This document shows, piece by piece, positions 1 through 7,570 of a stretch of DNA of 64,000 nt. Every line of letters begins with the position of its first letter. Position 1 is the stretch's first letter. The notes under the pieces were generated by a model, which had not been told where the DNA came from, did no database searches, and saw only the letters and a list, made by a program, of their open reading frames with translations. The DNA comes from Devosia sp. Root413D1 (GTDB taxonomy: Bacteria; Pseudomonadota; Alphaproteobacteria; Rhizobiales; Devosiaceae): positions 373,817 through 437,816 of the forward strand of contig NZ_LMEA01000012.1 of NCBI RefSeq assembly GCF_001425235.1, given 5' to 3'. The translations under genes were made by a program, and so were the position numbers.

Positions 1-258
1 TGGGGCGGCGAAAGTGCGGGTGGCGATGACGATGGGTTCGTTCGCCGGGGCTTCGATCTTCAGGTCGTCGAGCGGCATTTTCAGCTCCTTGAGTTGCTTG
101 AGGTAGGCGTCGAGGCGATCGAGGCTTTCGGCCCAATACCGCCAGTAAAGTACGAACCAGTGTTCCGTTCCGGCGCTTTGCCCTTGCCGTTGGCGCAAGG
201 CTTCGCCGTCGCGCTGTCGGCGGTAGTCCGAGAGCGCTATGACCTTGGGTCGCTGCAT
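1..258 (-). CDS. SRPBCC (AHSA1-like) protein with ArsR-tail-like leader, partial
   Basis: This minus-strand reading frame is cut by the window start. From the ATG at 258 (first ATG after an in-frame TGA) 86 codons are visible. Residues 61-86 (MPLDDLKIEAPANEPIVIAT, then RTFAAP) match the start of an SRPBCC/AHSA1 domain and resemble the N-terminus of the SRPBCC protein at 1462-2010. Residues about 34-60, including WAESLDRLDAYLKQLKEL, instead resemble the C-terminal tail of the ArsR protein next door (WDESLDRLGDYLAELQKG). The true start may therefore be the ATG at 78, with the upstream part being the remnant of a second arsR. Function is unknown, and I see no clear ribosome-binding site for the 258 start. 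Confidence 0.55.
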   Translation of the reverse strand, partial: MQRPKVIALSDYRRQRDGEALRQRQGQSAGTEHWFVLYWRYWAESLDRLDAYLKQLKELKMPLDDLKIEAPANEPIVIATRTFAAP

Positions 259-286
259 TGGGTTTCAGCCCAAGCGGGCTACCGGA

Positions 287-631
287 TCAGTTCCGGGAGC
301 CGCCGGGGTCTCCCTTCTGCAGTTCGGCCAGGTAATCGCCGAGGCGATCGAGGCTCTCGTCCCAGAAGCGGCGGTAGTTCTCGACCCAGTCCGCGACCTC
401 GGCCATCGGGGCGGCCTCGAGCCGGCACGGACGCCATTGGGCTTCCTTGCCGCGGGAGATCAGCCCGGCCTTCTCGAGCACCTTGAGGTGCTTGGAGACG
501 GCGGCCATCGACATGTCGTAGGGCTCGGCCAGTTCGCTGACCGTGGCCTCGCCGAGCGCCAGCCGGGCCAGGATGCCGCGACGGGTGGGGTCGGCGAGGG
601 CAGAAAGCGTGGTGGACAGGTGGTCGGTCAT
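287..631 (-). CDS. ArsR-family winged-helix regulator
   Basis: A 114-residue ArsR/SmtB-type DNA-binding protein. It opens with the family-typical ALADPTRRGILARLALGE and carries a helix-turn-helix near residues 30-57 (VSELAEPYDMSMAAVSKHLK). There is no cysteine metal-binding motif in the recognition helix, so it belongs to the non-metal ArsR group often paired with SRPBCC/AHSA1 genes. It is the third gene of the minus-strand run SRPBCC, hydrolase, ArsR (2010 to 287) and probably represses that run; a large dyad at 2015-2043 is a candidate operator. The ligand cannot be told from the sequence. Confidence 0.85.
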   Translation of the reverse strand: MTDHLSTTLSALADPTRRGILARLALGEATVSELAEPYDMSMAAVSKHLKVLEKAGLISRGKEAQWRPCRLEAAPMAEVADWVENYRRFWDESLDRLGDYLAELQKGDPGGSRN

Positions 632-646
632 TTCGGTCTCTTGGGG

Positions 647-1456
647 TCAGGCAGCGGCGCGCGCGGTATCGGCGCCGGAGAAGAAGTCGATCAGCACGGG
701 AGCGACGAGCTCGGCCGCCGCGTCGTGGCTCTGGCCCGGCAGCGAAGCGAAGCGGGCGCCGGGGATAGTTTCGCGGGCGAGGCGGACCGGTTCCTTGAGC
801 TGCCTGAAGGTCTTGTCGCCGCTCATGATGATGGTCGGGACGCGGATCGAGCGGGCCGCCTCGGTGGGGAAACCGTAGCCTTCCATCACCGCGGTATCGT
901 GCGGCAGGCTGAGGGCATTGTGCAGCATCGCCTTCCAGTGCGGGTTGAGCCGCATCATCGGCATCATGATCGAGGGCATGCCGATCATCTTGACCATGAA
1001 GTACTTGGCAAGGTCGGGCCGGCGGTCCTGGGCGGCGAGACGCTCGACTTCGACCTGGTAGCCACGCGGCATCGGCCTGCCGCCGGGGACATCGGTGAAG
1101 GGCGGCTCGAAGATGGCGAGCCGATCGACCGGCAGGCCGCGGGCGGCGGCGAACAGTGCGATCGCACCACCGGACGAGGTGCCGTAGAGACTGGCCGAGC
1201 CGCCGGCGATGTCGATCAGCGCGGCGAGGTCCTCGTACTCGCGGTCGGGCGAATAATCGGTCGAGACATCGCTGTCGCCGCGGCTGCGCCGATCATAGTT
1301 GTAGACGGTGAAGTGCGGGGCGAGCAGCGGCGCCAGCTTGGGCATCGGGCCCATATTGCGGCCGCACCAGGCGCCGTCGATCAGGATGACGGCCGGGCCG
1401 GAGCCGCGCACGTCGTAGGCGATTTTCGTGCCGTCGCGAGAGGTGAAGGTGTTCAT
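647..1456 (-). CDS. alpha/beta-fold hydrolase
   Basis: A 269-residue alpha/beta hydrolase. The N-terminal strand pattern TKIAYDVRGSGPAVILIDGA leads to an oxyanion-hole region, a nucleophile elbow GTSSGG near residue 94, and a C-terminal GQSHDAAAELVAPVLIDFF that supplies the likely catalytic His. No signal peptide is visible, so it is probably cytoplasmic. It lies 15 bp upstream of arsR and 5 bp downstream of the SRPBCC gene, so the three are probably co-transcribed. The fold and catalytic layout are clear, but the substrate is not. Confidence 0.85.
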   Translation of the reverse strand: MNTFTSRDGTKIAYDVRGSGPAVILIDGAWCGRNMGPMPKLAPLLAPHFTVYNYDRRSRGDSDVSTDYSPDREYEDLAALIDIAGGSASLYGTSSGGAIALFAAARGLPVDRLAIFEPPFTDVPGGRPMPRGYQVEVERLAAQDRRPDLAKYFMVKMIGMPSIMMPMMRLNPHWKAMLHNALSLPHDTAVMEGYGFPTEAARSIRVPTIIMSGDKTFRQLKEPVRLARETIPGARFASLPGQSHDAAAELVAPVLIDFFSGADTARAAA

Positions 1457-1461
1457 GGCGG

Positions 1462-2010
1462 TTACTCCTGCTGGAACGCCGCGGTGGCGCGGAGGGTGAA
1501 GAGGTAGAGGTCGAGCTTGTCGCTGCCCTCGCTGACGGTGGTGGCGAAGCCCTGCTTGACGGCCTGGTCGCGGGCGAGCAGCGAGGTGAAGCGGACGGTG
1601 ACATGGACGCTGGTGAGGCGGCCCGTCTGGGTGAGGGTCAGCTCGGTGACCATCTCGGCGGGCGGCAGCTCGTCGCCGAAGCGGTAGCCCTCGGGGGCAT
1701 CGCGCCAGACCAGCCGCTCGACCGGTGAAATCTCAAGGTAGGCGCTGGTATAGCCGTACTCGTGGCCGGCGCCGAAGCGCATCACCTGGCGCCAGGCGCC
1801 GCCGACGCGCAGGTCGACCTCGCTCACCGGATTGGTGGCGCCTTTCGGGCCCCAGAAATGCACCAGGTGGCGCGGCTCGGTGTAGCAGCGCCAGACCAGG
1901 CTGCGCGGTGCCTCGAAGCTGCGGGCGATGAGGATGACAGGATCGTTCGCCGGCGTGGTGACGGCGGAGGTCTTGGTCGGCGCAGTGCCGGTGAGTTCGA
2001 CGCAGTCCAT
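1462..2010 (-). CDS. SRPBCC/AHSA1-like START-fold protein
   Basis: A 182-residue protein of the SRPBCC (Bet v1-like) superfamily. The segment ILIARSFEAPRSLVWRCYTE followed by the HFWGPKG and VGGAWRQVMR blocks is typical of AHSA1-type domains encoded beside ArsR regulators. Start-codon use is uncertain: the first 18 or so residues are poorly conserved in character. It is the first gene of the operon with the hydrolase and arsR, downstream of the dyad at 2015-2043. These proteins bind hydrophobic ligands, but no substrate can be named here. Confidence 0.8.
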   Translation of the reverse strand: MDCVELTGTAPTKTSAVTTPANDPVILIARSFEAPRSLVWRCYTEPRHLVHFWGPKGATNPVSEVDLRVGGAWRQVMRFGAGHEYGYTSAYLEISPVERLVWRDAPEGYRFGDELPPAEMVTELTLTQTGRLTSVHVTVRFTSLLARDQAVKQGFATTVSEGSDKLDLYLFTLRATAAFQQE

Positions 2011-2014
2011 TGCT

Positions 2015-2043
2015 CAACCCTCAAGTTGATAACTTACTGGTTG
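2015..2043. promoter_or_regulatory. candidate ArsR operator (nested dyad)
   Basis: An imperfect 29-bp palindrome lies immediately upstream of the SRPBCC start. The arms are CAACC-CTC-AAGTT and AACTT-ACT-GGTTG around a central GAT, with 10 of 13 positions pairing. Its position before an operon that ends with arsR makes it a natural autoregulatory operator. Binding by that protein is an inference. Confidence 0.5.
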
Positions 2044-2068
2044 AATACACCTCGCAATGATGGTTGTC

Positions 2069-2080
2069 AACCGATCGGTT
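2069..2080. promoter_or_regulatory. 12-bp perfect palindrome AACCGATCGGTT
   Basis: A perfect palindrome lies between the SRPBCC operon start (2010) and the end of the next minus-strand gene (2091). The form resembles TetR-class operators, and it could also overlap the promoter of the ArsR operon. The regulator is unknown. Confidence 0.3.
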
Positions 2081-2090
2081 AAGGAAAGTT

Positions 2091-2681
2091 TCAGGCGGGG
2101 AGAAGCGCCGCGGACAGCAGCTTGATCGAGCGCAGGCGGTTGTCCGGATCGGTCGGGCCCATCTGCACTGCATCGGGGAAGCGCAGCTCGAGCTCGAGCT
2201 TGCCATCGGCAGGCGCTGGGAGCGGCAGTGAGAACTGCTGCGGGGTGGGCGCATTGAGCGAGACGGTATCGAGCAGCGTGCCGTCGGCAACGATCTCGAC
2301 GCGCTGCGGGACAGTCGCGCCCCCTTTCTGGATCGCGACCATCGATAGCTGCAGGGTCAGCGCCGTGGCGGGCTCGGCATAGGCGAAGCGCAAGCGGGCG
2401 CTGGTGCCGACGGCATGGTTGCCGTCGCCGGTCGGACCCTCAAGACCGCAGACCCGGATCAGCTTGGCGGCGTCCTTGTCCTCAGGGGTGAAGCGGACGG
2501 TCGTGCCAAGGGTGTAGCTGCCACTGACCGGCTGGTTGAGGCAGGTGGTCGTCTTGTCGAGGTAGTAGGCGCGGTAGTCGGGCGGCACGTTGGGGTGCAG
2601 CATGAGCCAGACCACGCCGAGTTCGAACAGCGCGACGAGACCGACGAGGATGTAGGCGGCGAGGCGAAGCGGATTAGACAA
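2091..2681 (-). CDS. membrane-anchored protein of unknown function
   Basis: A 196-residue protein with one N-terminal membrane segment (residues 8-28, LAAYILVGLVALFELGVVWL) and a probably periplasmic remainder rich in beta-type sequence. Two cysteines (CLNQPVSG and RVCGLEG) could form a disulfide. It overlaps the end of the upstream PIG-V-like gene by 8 bp, so translation is likely coupled and a shared role in cell-envelope glycan work is plausible. I do not recognise the family with certainty. Confidence 0.6.
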   Translation of the reverse strand: MSNPLRLAAYILVGLVALFELGVVWLMLHPNVPPDYRAYYLDKTTTCLNQPVSGSYTLGTTVRFTPEDKDAAKLIRVCGLEGPTGDGNHAVGTSARLRFAYAEPATALTLQLSMVAIQKGGATVPQRVEIVADGTLLDTVSLNAPTPQQFSLPLPAPADGKLELELRFPDAVQMGPTDPDNRLRSIKLLSAALLPA

Positions 2682-3834
2682 GGCTCAGATACCCCGTCAG
2701 CCAGCCGATGGTGGTGAAATAGCCGCCGGCGAGCAGGCCGAGCAGCGCCACGGCGAAGAGCCAGCGGCGGCTGGCCAGGAGTTCGGTGAGCATCAGCGGC
2801 ATCGGCGCCAGCGCCGCGGTGAAGCGGAGCACCGAAGCCATGCCGGCGAACAGCGGCAGGGTCAGGCAGATCAGCGAATAGACCGCCATGCCGTAGCGCT
2901 TTCGCACCAGCAGCACGATCGACAGCGCATAGCCGACCAGCACCGCTACGGCGAGCTGCTGCGGCGGCGTCGGCATCCACCCTTCTCGCGGGAAGCTGGT
3001 GAGGGCGTTCCAGACGAACACCAACGGGTTGCCCGTCGGACGGGACCAGGCGCGTTGCACATGGCTGAAGGCCAGGGCGTCGCCGATGTGGAAGTGGAGG
3101 TAGGCCATGTAGGCGAAGAGGCCGAGCGGCGCGATGAACAGCGCCAGCAGCTGCTCGGGACGCTTCAGCACGGCCGGGATGAAATCGCGCCAGCTGCCGC
3201 CATTGGCGCGGTGGGCCTGCCAGATCGCGATCAGGATGGCGAAGACGATGAACACCCCGACGATACGGGTGGCCGAGAGCAGTGCGGCGAACAGGCCGGC
3301 CAGCAGGAACTGCTTGTTCTGCAGCGCCGCGAAGACGCAGAGGCTGAGGAACAGGAACAGCACCTCGGTATAGAAGGTGGTGAGCCAGATCGAGAACGGG
3401 CCGGCCAGGAGGAAGGCCGAGAACAGCGTGTAGGCGCGCAGGTCCTTGCCGAGCAGCGGCCAGGCGACGCGGGCCGAGGCGACACACAGAAGGATCGAGA
3501 GGCCGGTGGCAGCGACGATGGTCTGCAGGCCCGTCAGCGTGCGGACGATGGCGACGAGGATTGGGTAGAGCGGGAAGAAGGCCCAGTTGCCGGCGTTGAT
3601 CATTGTCGGCACCGGGAACGGATCGTAGCCGGTCTGCGACAGCTTCACGTACCAGGAGCAATCCCACCGGCACATGCCCTGCGCGAAATTGGCGATCGAG
3701 GCATCCGGGACAGTGGCGGCAAAGGCCAGGTAGCGGATGGCGAGCCCGGCAATGGCCAGAGCCAGCGGGATCAGGATCAGGACGACGCCAAGCGGCAGGG
3801 TTCGTGGGGGACGCAGTGCGACAGCGTCGCTCAT
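2674..3834 (-). CDS. PIG-V-like mannosyltransferase, multi-pass membrane protein
   Basis: A polytopic membrane protein of 386 residues from the ATG at 3834; an upstream ATG at 3897 would add 21 poorly hydrophobic residues and is less likely. After the first membrane helix it has CRWDCSWYVKLSQTGYDPFP and NAGNWAFFPLYPILVAIV, the luminal/periplasmic pattern of PIG-V/Gpi18-type dolichyl- or polyprenyl-phosphate-sugar-dependent transferases. About ten hydrophobic segments follow. The next gene overlaps its stop. The lipid-linked donor and the acceptor are unknown. A GT39-like glycosyltransferase is the alternative label. Confidence 0.7.
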   Translation of the reverse strand: MSDAVALRPPRTLPLGVVLILIPLALAIAGLAIRYLAFAATVPDASIANFAQGMCRWDCSWYVKLSQTGYDPFPVPTMINAGNWAFFPLYPILVAIVRTLTGLQTIVAATGLSILLCVASARVAWPLLGKDLRAYTLFSAFLLAGPFSIWLTTFYTEVLFLFLSLCVFAALQNKQFLLAGLFAALLSATRIVGVFIVFAILIAIWQAHRANGGSWRDFIPAVLKRPEQLLALFIAPLGLFAYMAYLHFHIGDALAFSHVQRAWSRPTGNPLVFVWNALTSFPREGWMPTPPQQLAVAVLVGYALSIVLLVRKRYGMAVYSLICLTLPLFAGMASVLRFTAALAPMPLMLTELLASRRWLFAVALLGLLAGGYFTTIGWLTGYLSLV

Positions 3835-3992
3835 TGATGCATTCCGGGTGCGGAAACGGCCAGAACTCGTAACGCATTGCGGCGAAATCATATCCATTCC
3901 GCCGGTGCATAGCTCCTATGCGACAACTTTCGGCGCTCAACGGCGTTGCGGAATTCGTGTTTGGTATCCCGATCCCTCCATAGCGATAGTGC

Positions 3993-5588
3993 ATGTTTTC
4001 TGTTTCTCACCATCGGCTCGATCGGCGAGCCTTTCTCCGGGCTGCTGCCGCAATGGCGGCGCTCCTCTCCACCACCTCCCTCACCCGTGTCGCCTTCGCT
4101 CAGGAGAGCGAGACGGAAGCGTTTGACTATGACGTGCTGACCGAGCGGATGCGCTTAATGGCGGCGGAGCCGTTCAACCCGGCCGTGCCGGAATTGCCCA
4201 AGCTGTTCGCCGGCCTCGACTATGACGGCTACCGCAAGATCCAGTTCGACGCGCAGCACGCGCGCTGGCTCGACAACAATTCGGGCTTCCAAGTGCACGC
4301 CTTCCCGATGGGCTGGCTGTTCAAGGAGCCGGTGGGGGTGTTCGAGGTGGTCGACGGCCAGGCATCGCCGTTCGGCTTCTCCAACGCCGATTTCATGTTC
4401 TACGACCAGGCGATGGGCCAGGAAGCGGCGGCCGAGGCGTTCCCCGGGATCGCCGGCGTGCGCATCAATTACCCCGTCAACGTTGCCGACAAGATGGACG
4501 AGCTGGTCTCGTTCCTCGGCTCGAGCTACTTCCGGGCGCTGGGGCGGAACAACATCTACGGCCTCAGCGCCCGCGGCCTCGCGATCAACTCGTGGCAAGC
4601 GGGACCGGAAGAGTTCCCACGCTTTTCGGCGTTCTGGCTGGAGCGCCCGAGCGAGGGCAAGCCGCTGGTCGCCTATGCGAGCCTCGAGGGCCCGAGCGTC
4701 ACCGGCGCCTATCGCTTTGAAATCACTCCGGCGAGCGACAGCGCGCAGGAGACGGCGATCGACATCACGGCGCGGCTGTTCTTCCGCGCCGATATCGGCG
4801 AGATCGGCATCGCGCCGCTCACCTCGATGTTCCTGTTCGCCGAGACCAACCGCTCGAGCTTCGACGACTACCGGCCGCAGGTGCATGACAGCAACGGGCT
4901 GATCGTCGAACGCGATGGCGGCGAGGTGTTCTGGCGGCCGCTCAACAATACGCCGCAACTGGGCAACTCGTACCTGTGGGAGAACAACCCGCGGGCCTTC
5001 GGGCTGTACCAGCGCGATCGCAGTTTCGAGACCTACCAGGATGCCGGCGCCCATTACGAGCGGCGGCCGTCGGCTCGGGTCGAGCCGGTCGGCGACTGGG
5101 GCCAGGGCAATGTGCGGCTGATCGAGGCGCCGTCGCGGCTCGAGGCCGAGGACAATATCGTGGCGTTCTGGGTGCCGTCCGAGCCGATCAAGGCCGGCGA
5201 CGCACGCGAGTTCCGCTACCGGCTGATCTGGGGCGACCTGTTGCCCAAGGACGATGCGCCGCTGGCGCATGTGGTGGAAACTAGGGCCGGCCAGGGCGGC
5301 GTGTCGGGCGTTGCCAATGACGCGAAGCTCAGAAAGTTCGTCATCGACTTCGCCGGCGGCGAACTGACGGCCATGCCGACCGAGGCCAAGCTCGATGTCG
5401 TCGCGACGGCAAGTTCGGGCGAGATCACTTCGACGGCGCTGTCGAAGGTCGACGCCAACGGCGTGTGGCGGCTGGCGCTCGATGTGATGATCGAGGGCAG
5501 CGAGCCGGTCGAGCTCAAGGCCAATATCGTCAGCACCGGCCGGACGATCAGCGAAACCTGGCTCTATCAGTGGAGGGCACTGGCATGA
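3993..5588 (+). CDS. opgG: periplasmic glucan biosynthesis protein, MdoG/OpgG family
   Basis: A 531-residue MdoG-family protein that acts in the periplasm on the osmoregulated glucan backbone made by OpgH. The N-terminus (DRRAFLRAAAAMAALLSTTS, cleavage likely near AFAQ) has twin-arginine character. Tat export is the rule for the paralogue OpgD, so opgD is an alternative name. Family blocks include FPMGWLFKEPVGVFEVVDG, GLSARGLAINS and VEPVGDWGQGNVRLIEAP. It is the first gene of the opg operon; its stop overlaps the ATG of a 47-codon ORF, and opgH follows. Confidence 0.88.
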   Translation: MFSVSHHRLDRRAFLRAAAAMAALLSTTSLTRVAFAQESETEAFDYDVLTERMRLMAAEPFNPAVPELPKLFAGLDYDGYRKIQFDAQHARWLDNNSGFQVHAFPMGWLFKEPVGVFEVVDGQASPFGFSNADFMFYDQAMGQEAAAEAFPGIAGVRINYPVNVADKMDELVSFLGSSYFRALGRNNIYGLSARGLAINSWQAGPEEFPRFSAFWLERPSEGKPLVAYASLEGPSVTGAYRFEITPASDSAQETAIDITARLFFRADIGEIGIAPLTSMFLFAETNRSSFDDYRPQVHDSNGLIVERDGGEVFWRPLNNTPQLGNSYLWENNPRAFGLYQRDRSFETYQDAGAHYERRPSARVEPVGDWGQGNVRLIEAPSRLEAEDNIVAFWVPSEPIKAGDAREFRYRLIWGDLLPKDDAPLAHVVETRAGQGGVSGVANDAKLRKFVIDFAGGELTAMPTEAKLDVVATASSGEITSTALSKVDANGVWRLALDVMIEGSEPVELKANIVSTGRTISETWLYQWRALA

Positions 5589-5728
5589 AGCACGACCGTT
5601 CCGACGTTTTCTCGGGCGCGCTTCCCGATGCTCCGCTGGCCATGCCCAAACAGGTGCTGGAGCGGCGGCGCAGCTCACTGTTGCTGACGTTGCGGGCCGC
5701 CTTCGCCGCCGCGTTGCCGCGGTTCTGA
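5585..5728 (+). CDS. 47-residue ORF between opgG and opgH
   Basis: A short frame whose ATG overlaps the opgG stop (ATGA). It encodes MKHDRSDVFSGALPDAPLAM, then an arginine-rich stretch (LERRRSS) and an amphipathic end (TLRAAFAAALPRF). Translational coupling to opgG makes expression plausible. The DAPLAMP segment faintly recalls the cytoplasmic N-terminal leader of enterobacterial OpgH, which the downstream opgH here lacks. It may be a detached leader, an independent small regulator or a remnant. No function is assigned. Confidence 0.45.
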   Translation: MKHDRSDVFSGALPDAPLAMPKQVLERRRSSLLLTLRAAFAAALPRF

Positions 5729-5743
5729 CGGTTTTGACTTGTC

Positions 5744-5787
5744 GCGCGTTCGAGCCGGAAAAGTCTCACAACTTTTCCTGAACGCGC
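5744..5787. repeat. REP-like palindrome, copy 1
   Basis: A nested dyad between the 47-codon ORF and opgH. The outer arms are GCGCGTTC (5744-5751) and GAACGCGC (5780-5787). The inner arms are GGAAAAGT (5757-5764) and ACTTTTCC (5771-5778), around a 6-nt loop. It is homologous to the copies at 9946-9988 and 62794-62836, with compensatory changes between copies. Confidence 0.75.
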
Positions 5788-5827
5788 TCCAGGAGCCTCA
5801 CCCATGCCGACCACAGGGCCCCGATAG

Positions 5828-7570
5828 ATGGCGAAAGCCCACCTGACCCGAGCCCTGGCTCTGGGCGCAGCAGCGCTCTTGAGCCTTGGCGGCGGCTGGC
5901 TGTACATGCGCTTCATCGGCAATGACGGCACCAGCCCGCTCGACGTGCTGCGCACGACGCTGTTCACGCTGGTCGGATTCTGGCTGGTGTGGGGTGGTGT
6001 TGCCGGGGTGCTGGGGATCCTCGCGCCACCCAGGCGGGTTACGGGCAGCGCCGGACGACCGCTCGGCATGACGGCGATCCTGATGCCGGTCTACAACGAG
6101 GATGCGGCGGCAAGCTTTTCGCGCGTCGCAGCGATGAACCGCAGCATCGTCAACCTGGGGCTCGCCGACCGCTTCCATTTCGCCATCCTGTCGGACAGCA
6201 ACCGAGAGGAAGTGGCCGCAGAGGAGATCGTCTGGTTCGAGCAGCTGCTGAGTGAACCGATGGCCGAAGGCCGGGTGTTCTATCGCCGGCGCGAGCGGAA
6301 TATCGGCAAGAAGGCCGGCAATATCGAAGATTTCATCTCGCGCTCGGGCGGTGCCTACGACTATGCGCTGATCCTCGATGCCGACAGCCTGATGGATGGC
6401 GCGACGATCGCCGCGATGGCCAGGCGCATGGATGACGATCCGCGGCTCGGATTGCTGCAGACGGTGCCCGAGGTGATCCACGCCCATAGCCTGTTCGGCC
6501 GGGTGATGCAGTTCTCGGCGGCCTATCTCTCCCCCTATTTCGCCCGCGGCACGGCGCTGATGCAGGGCGAGGAAGGGCCATACTGGGGCCACAACGCCAT
6601 CGTGCGGGTGCCGGCCTTCGCCGCGAGCTGCGGGTTGCCGGTGCTGTCGGGCAAGCCGCCGCATGGCGGGCACATCCTCAGCCACGACTATGTCGAGGCG
6701 GCGCTGTTGTCGCGCGCCGGCTGGAAGGTCGAGGTCGACCCGTATCTGGGCGGTTCCTATGAGGAGGGCCCGGAAAACCTGATCGAGTATGCCAAGCGCG
6801 ACCGGCGTTGGTGCCAGGGCAACCTGCAGCACCGGCGGGTGCTGGGCGCGCCGGACCTGAAAGTCTGGAGCCGCTTCACCTTCATCCAGGGCATCATGGC
6901 CTATGCCGCCTCGCCACTGTGGCTCGCGCTCATGGCGGCCAGCATTCTCGCGGCGGCGCTGCCGAGCAAATACTGGTGGCGCGACAATGAGACCGGCATC
7001 TGGGTGCTGGCCGTCGCGGTTGGCGTGGCGCTGCTGTTGCCGAAATTCCTGATCCTCGTGCGCTCGACGCTGGGCGGTCGCAACCGTGGCTTCGGCGGAA
7101 CGATCCGGGCGGCGCTGTCGGTGGTCGCCGAGATCGTCATCTCGACGCTCCTGGCGCCGATCATGCTGTGCTTCCAGAGCAAGGCGGTGATCGAGATCCT
7201 GTTCGGGCTCGACGGCGGCTGGCCGGCGACCAATCGCGACGAAGGCCGGGTGAGCCTTTCGACGGCGTTCGCGGCGAGCTGGTGGGTGATGGTGGCGGGC
7301 GCCGCGGTGCTGGCAATCTCGACCGCCTTCGCCAGCGACCTGGTGCCCTGGCTGCTGCCGGTGGCGCTGCCGGCGATCGGCGCGCCGCTGTTGATCGCGG
7401 CCACCTCGCACGGCATCGCCAGCGGGCGGAAGCCGATCCTCTTCACCACCACCAGCGAGAGCGCCCCCGCGCCGATCATTGTCGAGCAGCAGCGGATCTT
7501 CCTCAGTTGGACGCAGCCGGGCCCTGCCCTCGCCGAGCCCATTGCCGGAACGGCCACCGTCCATGCCTGA
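5828..7570 (+). CDS. opgH: membrane glucosyltransferase of periplasmic glucans
   Basis: A 580-residue family-2 glucosyltransferase that polymerises UDP-glucose into the beta-glucan backbone and extrudes it across the inner membrane. Two N-terminal membrane helices precede the GT-A core. The core has MTAILMPVYNEDAA, the DxD-type ALILDADSLMDG near residue 180, SHDYVEAALLSRAGW and the RDRRWCQGNLQH motif (QxxRW-type). Several C-terminal helices follow. The long cytoplasmic N-terminal extension of the enterobacterial protein is absent. It overlaps opgC by 8 bp. Confidence 0.93.
   Translation: MAKAHLTRALALGAAALLSLGGGWLYMRFIGNDGTSPLDVLRTTLFTLVGFWLVWGGVAGVLGILAPPRRVTGSAGRPLGMTAILMPVYNEDAAASFSRVAAMNRSIVNLGLADRFHFAILSDSNREEVAAEEIVWFEQLLSEPMAEGRVFYRRRERNIGKKAGNIEDFISRSGGAYDYALILDADSLMDGATIAAMARRMDDDPRLGLLQTVPEVIHAHSLFGRVMQFSAAYLSPYFARGTALMQGEEGPYWGHNAIVRVPAFAASCGLPVLSGKPPHGGHILSHDYVEAALLSRAGWKVEVDPYLGGSYEEGPENLIEYAKRDRRWCQGNLQHRRVLGAPDLKVWSRFTFIQGIMAYAASPLWLALMAASILAAALPSKYWWRDNETGIWVLAVAVGVALLLPKFLILVRSTLGGRNRGFGGTIRAALSVVAEIVISTLLAPIMLCFQSKAVIEILFGLDGGWPATNRDEGRVSLSTAFAASWWVMVAGAAVLAISTAFASDLVPWLLPVALPAIGAPLLIAATSHGIASGRKPILFTTTSESAPAPIIVEQQRIFLSWTQPGPALAEPIAGTATVHA

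Noticed and set aside
2459..3994. A 511-codon open frame antisense to and overlapping the PIG-V-like gene
   Set aside because: Its translation is Arg/Pro-rich, with no membrane or domain pattern, and it runs through two well-supported genes. It is a GC-rich shadow frame.
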